Both the position numbers and the translations under genes were made by a program. From positions 1-21,410 of the forward strand of contig CAVAMJ010000021.1 in the NCBI GenBank assembly GCA_963589785.1: a DNA stretch of 21,410 bases, given 5' to 3'. This document shows, in pieces, positions 1 to 6,340 of this stretch. The DNA comes from SIG603 sp963589785. GTDB taxonomy: Bacteria > Bacillota > Clostridia > Oscillospirales > Acutalibacteraceae. Every line of letters starts with the position of its first letter. Position 1 is the first letter of the stretch. The notes below the pieces were generated by a model. That model was not told where the DNA came from. It did no database searches and saw only the letters and a list, made by a program, of their open reading frames with translations.

Positions 1-333
1 GAGCCCACGAATAATTAATAATGTATAATTAACAATTAATAATTATCGTATACTCATAAACAGAGCGAAGCGATAAAAAATAAGATAGGCTGACAAAGTT
101 AACCAAAAATGCGAACGCATTTTTAGAACACGAAGTGTTCGTGGTTGGACTTTGCCAGCCGAATTATTCACACAAGGAGAAATACAGAACACAAACCGTA
201 TTTCTCCTTTTTTAATATTTAATTAAAATTGTTTATTCAAACTAAACTCCACACCCAACACTCCAAACTCCACACTTACAAAAGATGGGCATTTTCCGTG
301 CCGACTTGTTTACACAAAGAGAAATAAAAAACA
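1..333 (+). repeat. Repeat train T0 (modules A-tail, AT linker, B, C, D-fragment)
   Basis: The window opens inside a module A copy (only its last bases, GAGCCCAC, are present). An AT-rich linker (10-60) follows, then the short motif AGAGCGAAGCGATAA (62-76), module B (88-160), a module C terminator-like hairpin (176-213), a CA-rich stretch (241-276) and the right end of a module D hairpin (284-303). The same order A, AT linker, AGAGCGAAGCGATAA, B, C is found on the minus strand at 6301-6028. It probably follows a gene that lies left of the window. No coding sequence is supported in 1-463. Confidence 0.85.
176..213 (+). terminator. Intrinsic terminator-like hairpin (module C of T0)
   Basis: GGAGAAATAC (176-185) pairs perfectly with GTATTTCTCC (198-207), and six T residues follow. 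This is the classical stem plus U-tract form. The hairpin recurs in other trains, so it is part of the repeat cassette and not private to one gene. Confidence 0.7.
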
Positions 334-364
334 CATGGCAAAAATAAAAGTCAACGCTTATAAC

Positions 365-415
365 ACAGTAAAAATATATCATTCTTGAAAAGAAATTCAT
401 AATATTTTATAATCA
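365..415 (+). promoter_or_regulatory. Promoter of nth (duplicated promoter cassette, copy 1)
   Basis: TTGAAA (385-390), a 17-base spacer and TATAAT (408-413) form a near-consensus housekeeping promoter. An A/T-rich stretch upstream could act as an UP element. The 51 bases at 365-415 match 1887-1937 with one mismatch, so the same promoter drives the unrelated GH1 gene. The predicted start is near 420, about 44 bases before the nth ATG. Confidence 0.8.
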
Positions 416-463
416 GATTGAATATCAGCAAAAAACAGCTTTGAAAAATCAAGAGGAAAATAT

Positions 464-1111
464 ATGGATAAAAAAGAGCTTGCCGCAATTTGCGTGCAAA
501 GACTTAAGGATGAATACCCCGGGGCGCAGTGCTCGCTTGAATATAAAGACCCATTGCAGCTTCTCATTTCTGTGAGACTTGCCGCACAGTGTACCGACGC
601 AAGAGTTAATATGGTCACACCCGCACTTTTTGAGCGTTTTCCTAATCTCGATGCCTTTTGTGAGGGCGAGGAAGAGGAAATAGCTGAGCTTATCAAATCT
701 TGCGGTTTATATAAATCAAAGGCAAGAGATATTTATAAAATGGTTCGTGTTTTGCGAGATGAGTACGGCGGTGTTGTGCCCGATACTATCGAGGAACTTG
801 TAAAATTACCCGGAGTCGGAAGAAAAACAGCTAATCTGATTGTCGGAGATGTTTACCATAAACCTGCTATCGTGACGGATACTCATTGCATAAGAATTTG
901 CGGACTTTTAGGCTTAACTGATAATAAAGAACCATATAAAGTCGAAAAAGACCTGAGAGCCGTCATAGACCCAAACGAAGGCAACGATTTTTGCCATAGA
1001 TTGGTGCTTCACGGAAGAGCGGTTTGCGTTGCAAGAAGACCGAAATGCGATGTCTGCTGTATGAAGGATGTGTGCAGATTTGCTTGCCAAAATGAAAAGA
1101 CTGGAGATTAA
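464..1111 (+). CDS. nth: Endonuclease III (base-excision DNA glycosylase/AP lyase)
   Basis: This 215-residue protein removes oxidised pyrimidines from DNA and cleaves the abasic site in base-excision repair. The helix-hairpin-helix LPGVGRK lies at residues 115-121, so Lys121 is the expected nucleophile, and Asp139 in VTDTH is the conserved catalytic aspartate. The C-terminal 4Fe-4S loop is complete: Cys188-x6-Cys195-x2-Cys198-x5-Cys204. Length is normal for the family. GAGGAAA precedes the ATG at a usable distance. The fRMsr gene starts three bases after the stop, with its GGAG ribosome site inside the end of nth, so the two are surely co-transcribed. Identification is firm. Confidence 0.97.
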   Translation: MDKKELAAICVQRLKDEYPGAQCSLEYKDPLQLLISVRLAAQCTDARVNMVTPALFERFPNLDAFCEGEEEEIAELIKSCGLYKSKARDIYKMVRVLRDEYGGVVPDTIEELVKLPGVGRKTANLIVGDVYHKPAIVTDTHCIRICGLLGLTDNKEPYKVEKDLRAVIDPNEGNDFCHRLVLHGRAVCVARRPKCDVCCMKDVCRFACQNEKTGD

Positions 1112-1114
1112 AAA

Positions 1115-1600
1115 ATGAGTGAAAATTATAGCTTTTCAAAAGAATATGATAAAAAATATAATGAGCTTGAAGCTTATATAAAAGCAATAACAGACGGTGA
1201 ACCGGATTTGTACGCAAATCTGTCGAATGCATCATCACTAATTAACCTTGCAATGGACAGAATAAATTGGTGCGGCTTTTACCTGATGAAAGACGGAATG
1301 CTTGTCTTGGGACCGTTTCAGGGAAAGCCGGCATGCATAAGAATACCCGTTGGCAGAGGGGTGTGCGGAACAGCGGTAAAGAATGACGAGGTCGTCCTTG
1401 TAGAAGACGTCCATTCATTCGAGGGACATATCGCATGTGACGATGCATCAAGAAGTGAAATTGTTTTGCCCGTGCATAGAAAAGACGGAAGTATATTCGG
1501 AGTGCTTGATATAGATAGCCCCGAGGTCGGAAGATTTAGCGAGAACGATAAGAATGGCTTGATGAAAGCAGTAAAAGCAATAGAAGCTATTATTAGCTAA
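1115..1600 (+). CDS. Free methionine-R-sulfoxide reductase (GAF-domain fRMsr)
   Basis: A single GAF domain of 161 residues that reduces free L-methionine-(R)-sulfoxide in the cytoplasm, a repair and scavenging enzyme (E. coli YebR/MsrC family). The diagnostic stretch NWCGFYL, LGPFQGKPAC, GRGVCGTA and GHIACD is present. The three family cysteines are Cys74, Cys84 and Cys108; their spacing of 10 and 24 equals that of E. coli Cys84, Cys94 and Cys118. It is coupled to nth by a three-base gap, which suggests a small oxidative-damage operon (inference). Repeat module A begins 17 bases after the stop codon. Confidence 0.93.
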   Translation: MSENYSFSKEYDKKYNELEAYIKAITDGEPDLYANLSNASSLINLAMDRINWCGFYLMKDGMLVLGPFQGKPACIRIPVGRGVCGTAVKNDEVVLVEDVHSFEGHIACDDASRSEIVLPVHRKDGSIFGVLDIDSPEVGRFSENDKNGLMKAVKAIEAIIS

Positions 1601-1617
1601 TAGCGAATAGCAAACAC

Positions 1618-1858
1618 AAAAGTTTTTGCTTCGCTTTTTACAAAAAGCGAACGGGTGTGGGCTGAGCCCACAAGAGGCACGAAGTGCCGACAGAAAAAAA
1701 GACAGGCTGTCAAAGTTAACCAAAAATGCGAACGCATTTTTAGAACACGAAGTGTTCGTGGTTGGGCTTTGCCAGCCGGATTATTATCTCAAAGTGGAAT
1801 ATCGAACAGCAAGCAATTTAGTGCCGTATTATTTAATATAATGAGATAAATAAAGAAC
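1618..1858 (+). repeat. Repeat train T1 (modules A, L1 hairpin, B, D-fragment)
   Basis: Module A (1618-1672) holds two hairpins: TTCGCTTTTT against AAAAAGCGAA, and GTGGGC-TGA-GCCCAC. The small hairpin GGCAC-GAA-GTGCC (1676-1688) follows, then module B (1705-1777) and a tail with GTGCCGTATTATTTA near 1821, which matches the right end of module D. The train starts 17 bases after the fRMsr stop. It carries no terminator module. Apparent open frames across it are explained by the repeat and are not called as genes. Confidence 0.85.
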
Positions 1859-1886
1859 AAAATGAAGAAATAGAATCAATTTAGCT

Positions 1887-1937
1887 ACAGTAAAAATATA
1901 TCATTCTTGAAAAGAAATTCATTATATTTTATAATCA
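1887..1937 (+). promoter_or_regulatory. Promoter of the GH1-ROK operon (duplicated promoter cassette, copy 2)
   Basis: TTGAAA (1907-1912), 17 bases, TATAAT (1930-1935). It is 50/51 identical to the nth promoter at 365-415, including the upstream A/T-rich part. The predicted start near 1942 leaves a leader of about 110 bases with an AT-rich inverted repeat (around 2012-2042) before the gene. Confidence 0.8.
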
Positions 1938-2055
1938 AATTAACTTAAGTAATCAAAGAAAAATACGAAAAATACACAGAGTTTAATACAACAATCAAAA
2001 CTGTGTATCGGATAATTATTAATTTTTAATTATTAATTATTTTATGAGGTGTGAA

Positions 2056-3480
2056 ATGAAATTATCGGATAAATTTCTTTGGGGTGCGGCTATCAGTAAT
2101 GTTCAGGCTGAGGGCGGCTATCTTGAGGACGGAAAAAGCTTAAATGTCTATGATACTCTCGAGGTTCTCCCCGAAATCGGAACAGAGCCTGTCGCAAGCT
2201 CGACAGATGTCGCTTCTGACCACTATCACCGCTATAAAGAGGATATTGCTCTAATGCGTGAAATGGGCTTTAAGGCATGCAGATTTTCGGTGGTCTGGTC
2301 AAGAACGCATCCGTCAGATGACGGTAAAATGAACGAAAAGGGTATGGCTTTTTATGAGGACGTGGTCGATACCATGCTTGAAGCGGGGATTGAGCCTGTG
2401 GTCTCGCTTGTGCATTTTGATATGCCCGATGTCCTTTTTAGAAAATATAACGGTTTTTTCGATAGTAGGGTTATCGATATTTATGCAAGTCATGTAGCCG
2501 ACATTGCTAAGCGTTTGGCTGGCAAGGTGAAATATTATATAACCTATAACGAGATTAATCTTTGCACCTGGGGACACCTTGTCGCAGGCGCCGAAAGACC
2601 CGAGGGAATGAGCGAAAGTGAGTTCCACGAAAGAATGGTTCACCATACGCAATTAGCTCATGCGAGGGCAGTTCTCGAAATAAAGAAAGCCGATCCAAAT
2701 GCTTTTGTCGGAGGTATGATTGCCGAAACTCCCGTCTATCCGTTTACGAGTGCACCGGAGGATATTTTTGCCGCTGATTTTTGCGATAAAATGAAAAATC
2801 TTTTGTTCACGGATATTATGACAGGTGGTGATTATCCGCCGTTCTACAAAAGCTTTTTGAAAAATCAGGGCGTAAATTCTGAGCTTCCGACCGAAGATAA
2901 AGAAATTATGATTGCCGCATCAAAGAAACTTGATTTCCTTGCGATAAGCTACTATCAGTCCGCTGTCGCAAAAGCACCGTCAAATTTCGAGAGTATGACA
3001 ACAAGCGAGCTTGAAAATAAAATGATGTTTGAGCCCGAAAACGTATCTAATCCGCATTTAAAGGCAAATGAATGGGGCTGGCAGATTGATCCTATGGGAC
3101 TTCGTTATTGCCTAAAGCAAATGTATGACCGCTACCACAAACCGCTCTTTATCGTTGAAAACGGAATAGGCACGGATGATGCTTTGGTAAACGAAAAGGT
3201 TTATGACGATATCAGAATCGACTATCACAAGCGCCACATAGAGGCTATTAAAAAATCAGTATTTGACGATAATGTCAAGCTAATGGGCTACCTTGCGTGG
3301 TCACCGTTTGATTTTCTTTCTTCTCATAAGGAGGTTAGAAAGCGTTACGGCTTTGTTTATGTTAATCGCACTAAAGACGACTTGCTCGATTTGGCAAGAA
3401 TTAAAAAGAAATCTTTCTGTTGGTATAAGCGTGTCATAGAGACAGGCGCAGAGGTGCTTGAAAATGATATCGAATACTAA
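2056..3480 (+). CDS. GH1 family 6-phospho-beta-glucosidase
   Basis: Glycoside hydrolase family 1, (beta/alpha)8 barrel, 474 residues. I chose the ATG at 2056 because GAGGTG (2046-2051) sits five bases upstream; an in-frame ATG at 2044 overlaps that site. Numbering from 2044, the acid/base is Glu170 in TYNEIN and the nucleophile is Glu372 in IVENG. The loop SSHKEVRKRYG carries Ser427, Lys433 and Tyr435. This is the S-x5-K-x-Y pattern that binds substrate phosphate in 6-phospho-beta-glucosidases and is absent from plain beta-glucosidases. It should act in the cytoplasm on phosphorylated beta-glucosides. The ROK kinase start lies inside its 3' end, so the two are translationally linked and the kinase probably supplies the substrate. 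Confidence 0.9.
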   Translation: MKLSDKFLWGAAISNVQAEGGYLEDGKSLNVYDTLEVLPEIGTEPVASSTDVASDHYHRYKEDIALMREMGFKACRFSVVWSRTHPSDDGKMNEKGMAFYEDVVDTMLEAGIEPVVSLVHFDMPDVLFRKYNGFFDSRVIDIYASHVADIAKRLAGKVKYYITYNEINLCTWGHLVAGAERPEGMSESEFHERMVHHTQLAHARAVLEIKKADPNAFVGGMIAETPVYPFTSAPEDIFAADFCDKMKNLLFTDIMTGGDYPPFYKSFLKNQGVNSELPTEDKEIMIAASKKLDFLAISYYQSAVAKAPSNFESMTTSELENKMMFEPENVSNPHLKANEWGWQIDPMGLRYCLKQMYDRYHKPLFIVENGIGTDDALVNEKVYDDIRIDYHKRHIEAIKKSVFDDNVKLMGYLAWSPFDFLSSHKEVRKRYGFVYVNRTKDDLLDLARIKKKSFCWYKRVIETGAEVLENDIEY

Positions 3481-4387
3481 AAGAAAATATCTCACGATTG
3501 ATGTCGGTGGTACTTCGATAAAATACGGAGTATTAAACCTTGATTCAAATGGAGAAATCAACATTGATAACCTCGGAAGTATGCCTACACCAAGAGATAG
3601 TATGGAAAATCTTTTGTCTTGCTATCGAGATATTTACAAGAAAATAGGTGAAAATGCTCTTGGCGTGGGAATTAGCTTTACTGCAACGCTTGATGTGAAA
3701 GACGGCTATTGCTTTGACGGAGGCTTGAGAAGTTACACAAAGGGAGTTAAGCTTTTGCCGCTTTTTCAGAGCGTTTTCCCCGTGCCTGTCGCAGTCGAAA
3801 ATGACGGCAACTGCGGCGCTTTGGCTGAGGGCAGATACGGCAGTCTAAAGGATGTCGATTATGCGATTGCAATTAACCTCGGAAGCGGAGTGGGCGGAGG
3901 TATCCTCTATAAAGGGGATATTTTGCGAGGGAAAAACTCTACTTCAGGAGAGTTCAGTTATATCTATACCGATTATGCTACCGAAAAATTCTCGAAAACA
4001 TGGGCAAGCCATAACGGAAGAATTGCCCTTGGCACACGCCTTGCAGAAATTAAGAGCATCGAGGATATGAGCGGAAAAGAATTTTTCGAGCATGCAAATA
4101 AGGGCGATAGCGACGCACTCAGAATACTCAAGGAATTTTGCGATTTTCTTGTTGCTATGATATTTAATTTGCAGTGCGTTTATGCACCTGACAAAATATC
4201 GATAAGCGGCGGAATAAGCAGACAACCTATTCTCATGGAATATCTTGAAAAAAGCCACGAGGAGTTCTATAATTTTAACGGAGTGAGTCTCCCTAAATCT
4301 GAAATCGTGCTAAGTAAATTCCAAAATGAGGGAAATTTAATAGGTGCGTTTTGCCATTTAAAGGATACTTACCCCGACATAATCTAA
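3464..4387 (+). CDS. ROK-family sugar kinase, candidate beta-glucoside kinase
   Basis: ATP-dependent sugar kinase of the ROK family, 307 residues. The N-terminal phosphate loop DVGGTSIKYG is at 13-22, the catalytic aspartate is Asp114 in VENDGNCGALAE, and the second nucleotide motif LGSGVGGGIL is at 139-148. The ATG at 3464 is preferred over a TTG two codons earlier because GAGGTG (3451-3456) lies seven bases before it. The gene overlaps the GH1 gene by 17 bases. The usual ROK zinc motif (GHxx...CxCGxxGCxE) is missing; SGEFSYIYTD (161-170) stands where it should begin. Pairing with a 6-phospho-beta-glucosidase suggests a BglK-like beta-glucoside kinase (inference); a glucose or N-acetylmannosamine kinase is the alternative. 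Confidence 0.82.
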   Translation: MISNTKRKYLTIDVGGTSIKYGVLNLDSNGEINIDNLGSMPTPRDSMENLLSCYRDIYKKIGENALGVGISFTATLDVKDGYCFDGGLRSYTKGVKLLPLFQSVFPVPVAVENDGNCGALAEGRYGSLKDVDYAIAINLGSGVGGGILYKGDILRGKNSTSGEFSYIYTDYATEKFSKTWASHNGRIALGTRLAEIKSIEDMSGKEFFEHANKGDSDALRILKEFCDFLVAMIFNLQCVYAPDKISISGGISRQPILMEYLEKSHEEFYNFNGVSLPKSEIVLSKFQNEGNLIGAFCHLKDTYPDII

Positions 4388-4423
4388 TATAAATAGAGCA
4401 ATTAAAAGTAAAGGAGAACAGCC

Positions 4424-4969
4424 ATGACGGAAACATTAAAGGTAATAAAAGAGAGATCTTCAATAAGAGCATATACAGATGAGAAGCTCACAAAGGAAGA
4501 GATTAATACACTCATTGAAGCAGGACTTCAGGCACCGACAGCGGCAAACCGTCAGGAGCTTCATTTCACAGTGCTCGAAAAGGGCGGTAAAACACTTGAG
4601 GCACTTTCTGAGGATTTCAAAGAGATTTTCTCAAAAGCAAGAAATACAGATAAAGCATCACTCACAACATTCTACCGTGACGCTCCGACAGTAATAATTA
4701 TCTCCGGCGATAAGGAGTCAAATTGGGACGCAATCGATTCGGGAATAGCAGTCGAGAATATAGCACTTGCCGCACAGAGCATGGGATTCGGAAGCTTGAT
4801 CATCGGATGCATCAGAGTGCTGTTTGAGTCGGAAATCGGCGAGAAGTGGGAGAAGGAACTGTTCCCGGAGAACTATCGTTATAATATAGCAGTAGCGGTG
4901 GGACACCCTGCAACAACAAAAGAGCCGCATGAGTACGATAAGGAAACGCTTGTTACATATCTTGATTGA
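4424..4969 (+). CDS. Nitroreductase-family flavoprotein
   Basis: A 181-residue NAD(P)H-dependent FMN oxidoreductase of the nitroreductase superfamily, in the short-chain size class. The FMN-binding start RSSIRAYTDE (11-20) is typical, followed by QAPTAANRQ, and by GFGSLIIGC and VGHPA near the C terminus. AAGGAG stands before the ATG. It lies 36 bases after the ROK kinase in the same direction and may share its transcript. The natural substrate cannot be read from sequence. Repeat module A begins 37 bases after its stop. Confidence 0.88.
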   Translation: MTETLKVIKERSSIRAYTDEKLTKEEINTLIEAGLQAPTAANRQELHFTVLEKGGKTLEALSEDFKEIFSKARNTDKASLTTFYRDAPTVIIISGDKESNWDAIDSGIAVENIALAAQSMGFGSLIIGCIRVLFESEIGEKWEKELFPENYRYNIAVAVGHPATTKEPHEYDKETLVTYLD

Positions 4970-5342
4970 TAAGCACAAAGAGAAATAAGAAACACAGGAA
5001 AAAGATAAAAGTTTTTGCTTCGCTTTTTACAAAAAGCGAACGGGTGTGGGCGGAGTCCACAAGAGGCACGAAGTGCCGACAGAAGAAAAGACAGGCTGTC
5101 AAAGTTAACCAAAAATGCGATAGCATTTTTAGAACACGAAGTGTTCGTGGTTGGGCTTTGACAGCCGAATTGCTTACATATAGTTAAATAAAGAACGCTA
5201 AGAAATTTAAAAGCGAAGATAAAAATACAGCATAAAGAAAATACGTCAAGAATGCGAAGCATCGCAGACGGGCATTTTCTTTTGCGGATTATTTACACAA
5301 AGTTAAATAAAGATAAAACCGAATAAAGCGATAAAAAATAAG

Positions 5343-5654
5343 ATAGGCTGATGAGGGGAAACTTAGGGAGCGTAGCGACCGTAGTTGACCGAAGAAGCCG
5401 AATTGTTCACACAAGGAGAAATACAGAACAAAAACTGTATTTCTTCTTTTTAAATATTTGATTTAAAATTGTTAATTTAAAACAACTCCACACTCAACAC
5501 TCCAAACTCCACACTTTTTCAAAGGTTGGGCTTTGCCAGCCGAACTATTCGCACAAAGAGAAATAAAGAACAAACAATCTAAAAGACAGGCACGGAAAAT
5601 ACGTCAAGAATGCGAAGCGTTCGCAGACGGGTGTTTTCCGTGCCGTATTATTTT
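5343..5654 (+). repeat. 312-bp direct repeat, copy 1
   Basis: It aligns without gaps to 16519-16830 with 7 differences by eye (305/312). Five of these fall in module E and two near the end in module D; the stretch between is identical. The copies are direct and about 11.2 kb apart, enclosing tRNA-Pro and the citrate locus. Confidence 0.9.
5415..5451 (+). terminator. Terminator-like hairpin (module C of T2)
   Basis: GGAGAAATACAG (5415-5426) faces CTGTATTTCTTC (5435-5446); pairing is complete apart from one mismatch and a G-U near the base, and five T residues follow. It could end transcripts from the GH1-ROK-nitroreductase region. Confidence 0.6.
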
Positions 5655-5741
5655 CAGTGAGATAAATAAAAAAATTCTCTTTTAAATAAATTGACACCCC
5701 AAAATTAAAAAGTGGGTTTTTTAGTGTGTTTTCAAAAAACG

Positions 5742-5780
5742 AAAAAGCCTTGATTTTTCGCATAAAATCAAGGCTTTTTT
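5742..5780 (-). terminator. Terminator of tRNA-Pro, usable on both strands
   Basis: AAGCCTTGATTTT pairs with AAAATCAAGGCTT around a short loop, with T-rich flanks on both strands. On the minus strand it follows the tRNA 3' end directly. On the plus strand it would stop transcripts that run through train T2. Confidence 0.85.
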
Positions 5781-5781
5781 G

Positions 5782-5857
5782 TGGTCGAGGTGACAGGATT
5801 CGAACCTGCGGCATCTTGGTCCCAAACCAAGCGCGCTACCATCTGCGCTACACCTCG
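5782..5857 (-). tRNA. tRNA-Pro (anticodon UGG)
   Basis: Read on the minus strand, the acceptor arm CGAGGTG (complement of 5851-5857) pairs with CACCTCG, followed by discriminator A and an encoded CCA. The D stem is GCGC/GCGC. The anticodon stem CTTGG/CCAAG encloses loop TTTGGGA, giving anticodon TGG. The T arm is GCAGG-TTCGAAT-CCTGT. The molecule is 76 bases with CCA and needs no intron. A near-perfect promoter and a terminator bracket it, so it is a single-gene unit. Confidence 0.97.
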
Positions 5858-5890
5858 TTTTAAGTTTTTGCTGTCGTAAACAGCTTAGTT

Positions 5891-5919
5891 ATAATACCAC
5901 AGAAAAATTATATTGTCAA
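5891..5919 (-). promoter_or_regulatory. Promoter of tRNA-Pro
   Basis: On the minus strand TTGACA (5919-5914), exactly 17 bases, then TATTAT (5896-5891). The predicted start is near 5884, about 27 bases before the tRNA. Confidence 0.85.
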
Positions 5920-5959
5920 GCTTTTATTGCAAATTTTTTTGAAATTTGAACAACCCTTT

Positions 5960-6301
5960 TTGAAGTGTGGAGTTTGGAGTGTTGAGTGTGGAGTTTAGTT
6001 TGAATTAACAATTTTAAATTAAATATTAAAAAAGGAGAAATACAGTTTTTGTTCTGTATTTCTCCTTGTGCGAATAGTTCGGCTATCAAAGCCCAACCAC
6101 GAACGCTTTGCGTTCTAAAAATGCTAACGCATTTTTGGTTAACTTTGACAGCCTGTTTTCTTTTTGTTATCGCTTCGCTCTGTTTTTTGTATAAGCTAAT
6201 TATCAATTATTAATAATTAATTATTAATAATTAATTATACATTACTCGTGGGCTCTGCCCACACCCGTTCGCTTTTTGTAAAAAGCGAAGCAAAAACTTT
6301 T
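5960..6301 (-). repeat. Repeat train T3, minus strand (A-AT linker-B-C-CA-rich)
   Basis: Read on the minus strand from the citC stop: module A (6301-6247) starts 39 bases after the stop. An AT-rich linker follows (about 6246-6195), then AGAGCGAAGCGATAA (about 6182-6168), module B (6153-6081), terminator module C (6065-6028) and the CA-rich stretch (about 5998-5960). The B copy differs from the others at paired positions in a compensated way: GAACGC-AAA-GCGTTC in place of GAACAC-GAA-GTGTTC. It faces train T2 across the tRNA as an inverted copy. No gene is supported in 5858-6340. Confidence 0.87.
6028..6065 (-). terminator. Intrinsic terminator of the lysR-citXG-citC operon (module C of T3)
   Basis: On the minus strand GGAGAAATACAG (complement of 6054-6065) pairs perfectly over 12 bases with CTGTATTTCTCC (complement of 6034-6045), and six T residues follow. 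It is the first convincing terminator after citC. Confidence 0.75.
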
Positions 6302-6340
6302 GTGTTTTTACTTCGCTCTAAATTTATCTTTGCGTTTAAA

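Larger units (their letters stand above)
5007..5654 (+). repeat. Repeat train T2 (A-L1-B-D-E-C-half B-D)
   Basis: The longest train, filling the gap between the nitroreductase and tRNA-Pro. It holds module A (5007-5061), hairpin L1 (5065-5077), module B (5094-5166), a short module D (5237-5279), module E (5346-5399, GGCTGATGAGGGG to AGAAGCC), terminator-like module C (5415-5451), a CA-rich stretch (about 5482-5514), the 3' end of B only (5524-5541) and a full module D (5589-5644). After most modules a tail of the form ATTATTnnCACAAAGAGAAATAAAGAAC recurs. In module A the GTGGGC arm faces GTCCAC, a G-U wobble in RNA. No gene is supported here. Confidence 0.88.

Noticed and set aside
1626..1849. 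Open frames across modules A and B (also at 4966-5187, 16312-16527 and minus 5916-6206) giving similar peptides of about 45 residues, for example KVNQKC and FRTRSVRGWAL
   Set aside because: The peptides resemble each other only because the repeat is nearly identical in DNA. Frames are open on both strands, starts differ, no ribosome sites are seen, and changes follow the DNA pairing rather than codon positions.
5346..5399. Hammerhead-like CTGATGAGGGGAAA in module E
   Set aside because: The CUGAUGA and GAAA boxes are almost adjacent, so there is no room for a stem II, and no matching cleavage site was found.
5697..5725. CCCA...TGGG followed by T-run as a separate plus-strand terminator
   Set aside because: The stem has only four base pairs with an 11-base loop; the strong hairpin at 5742-5780 does the job.
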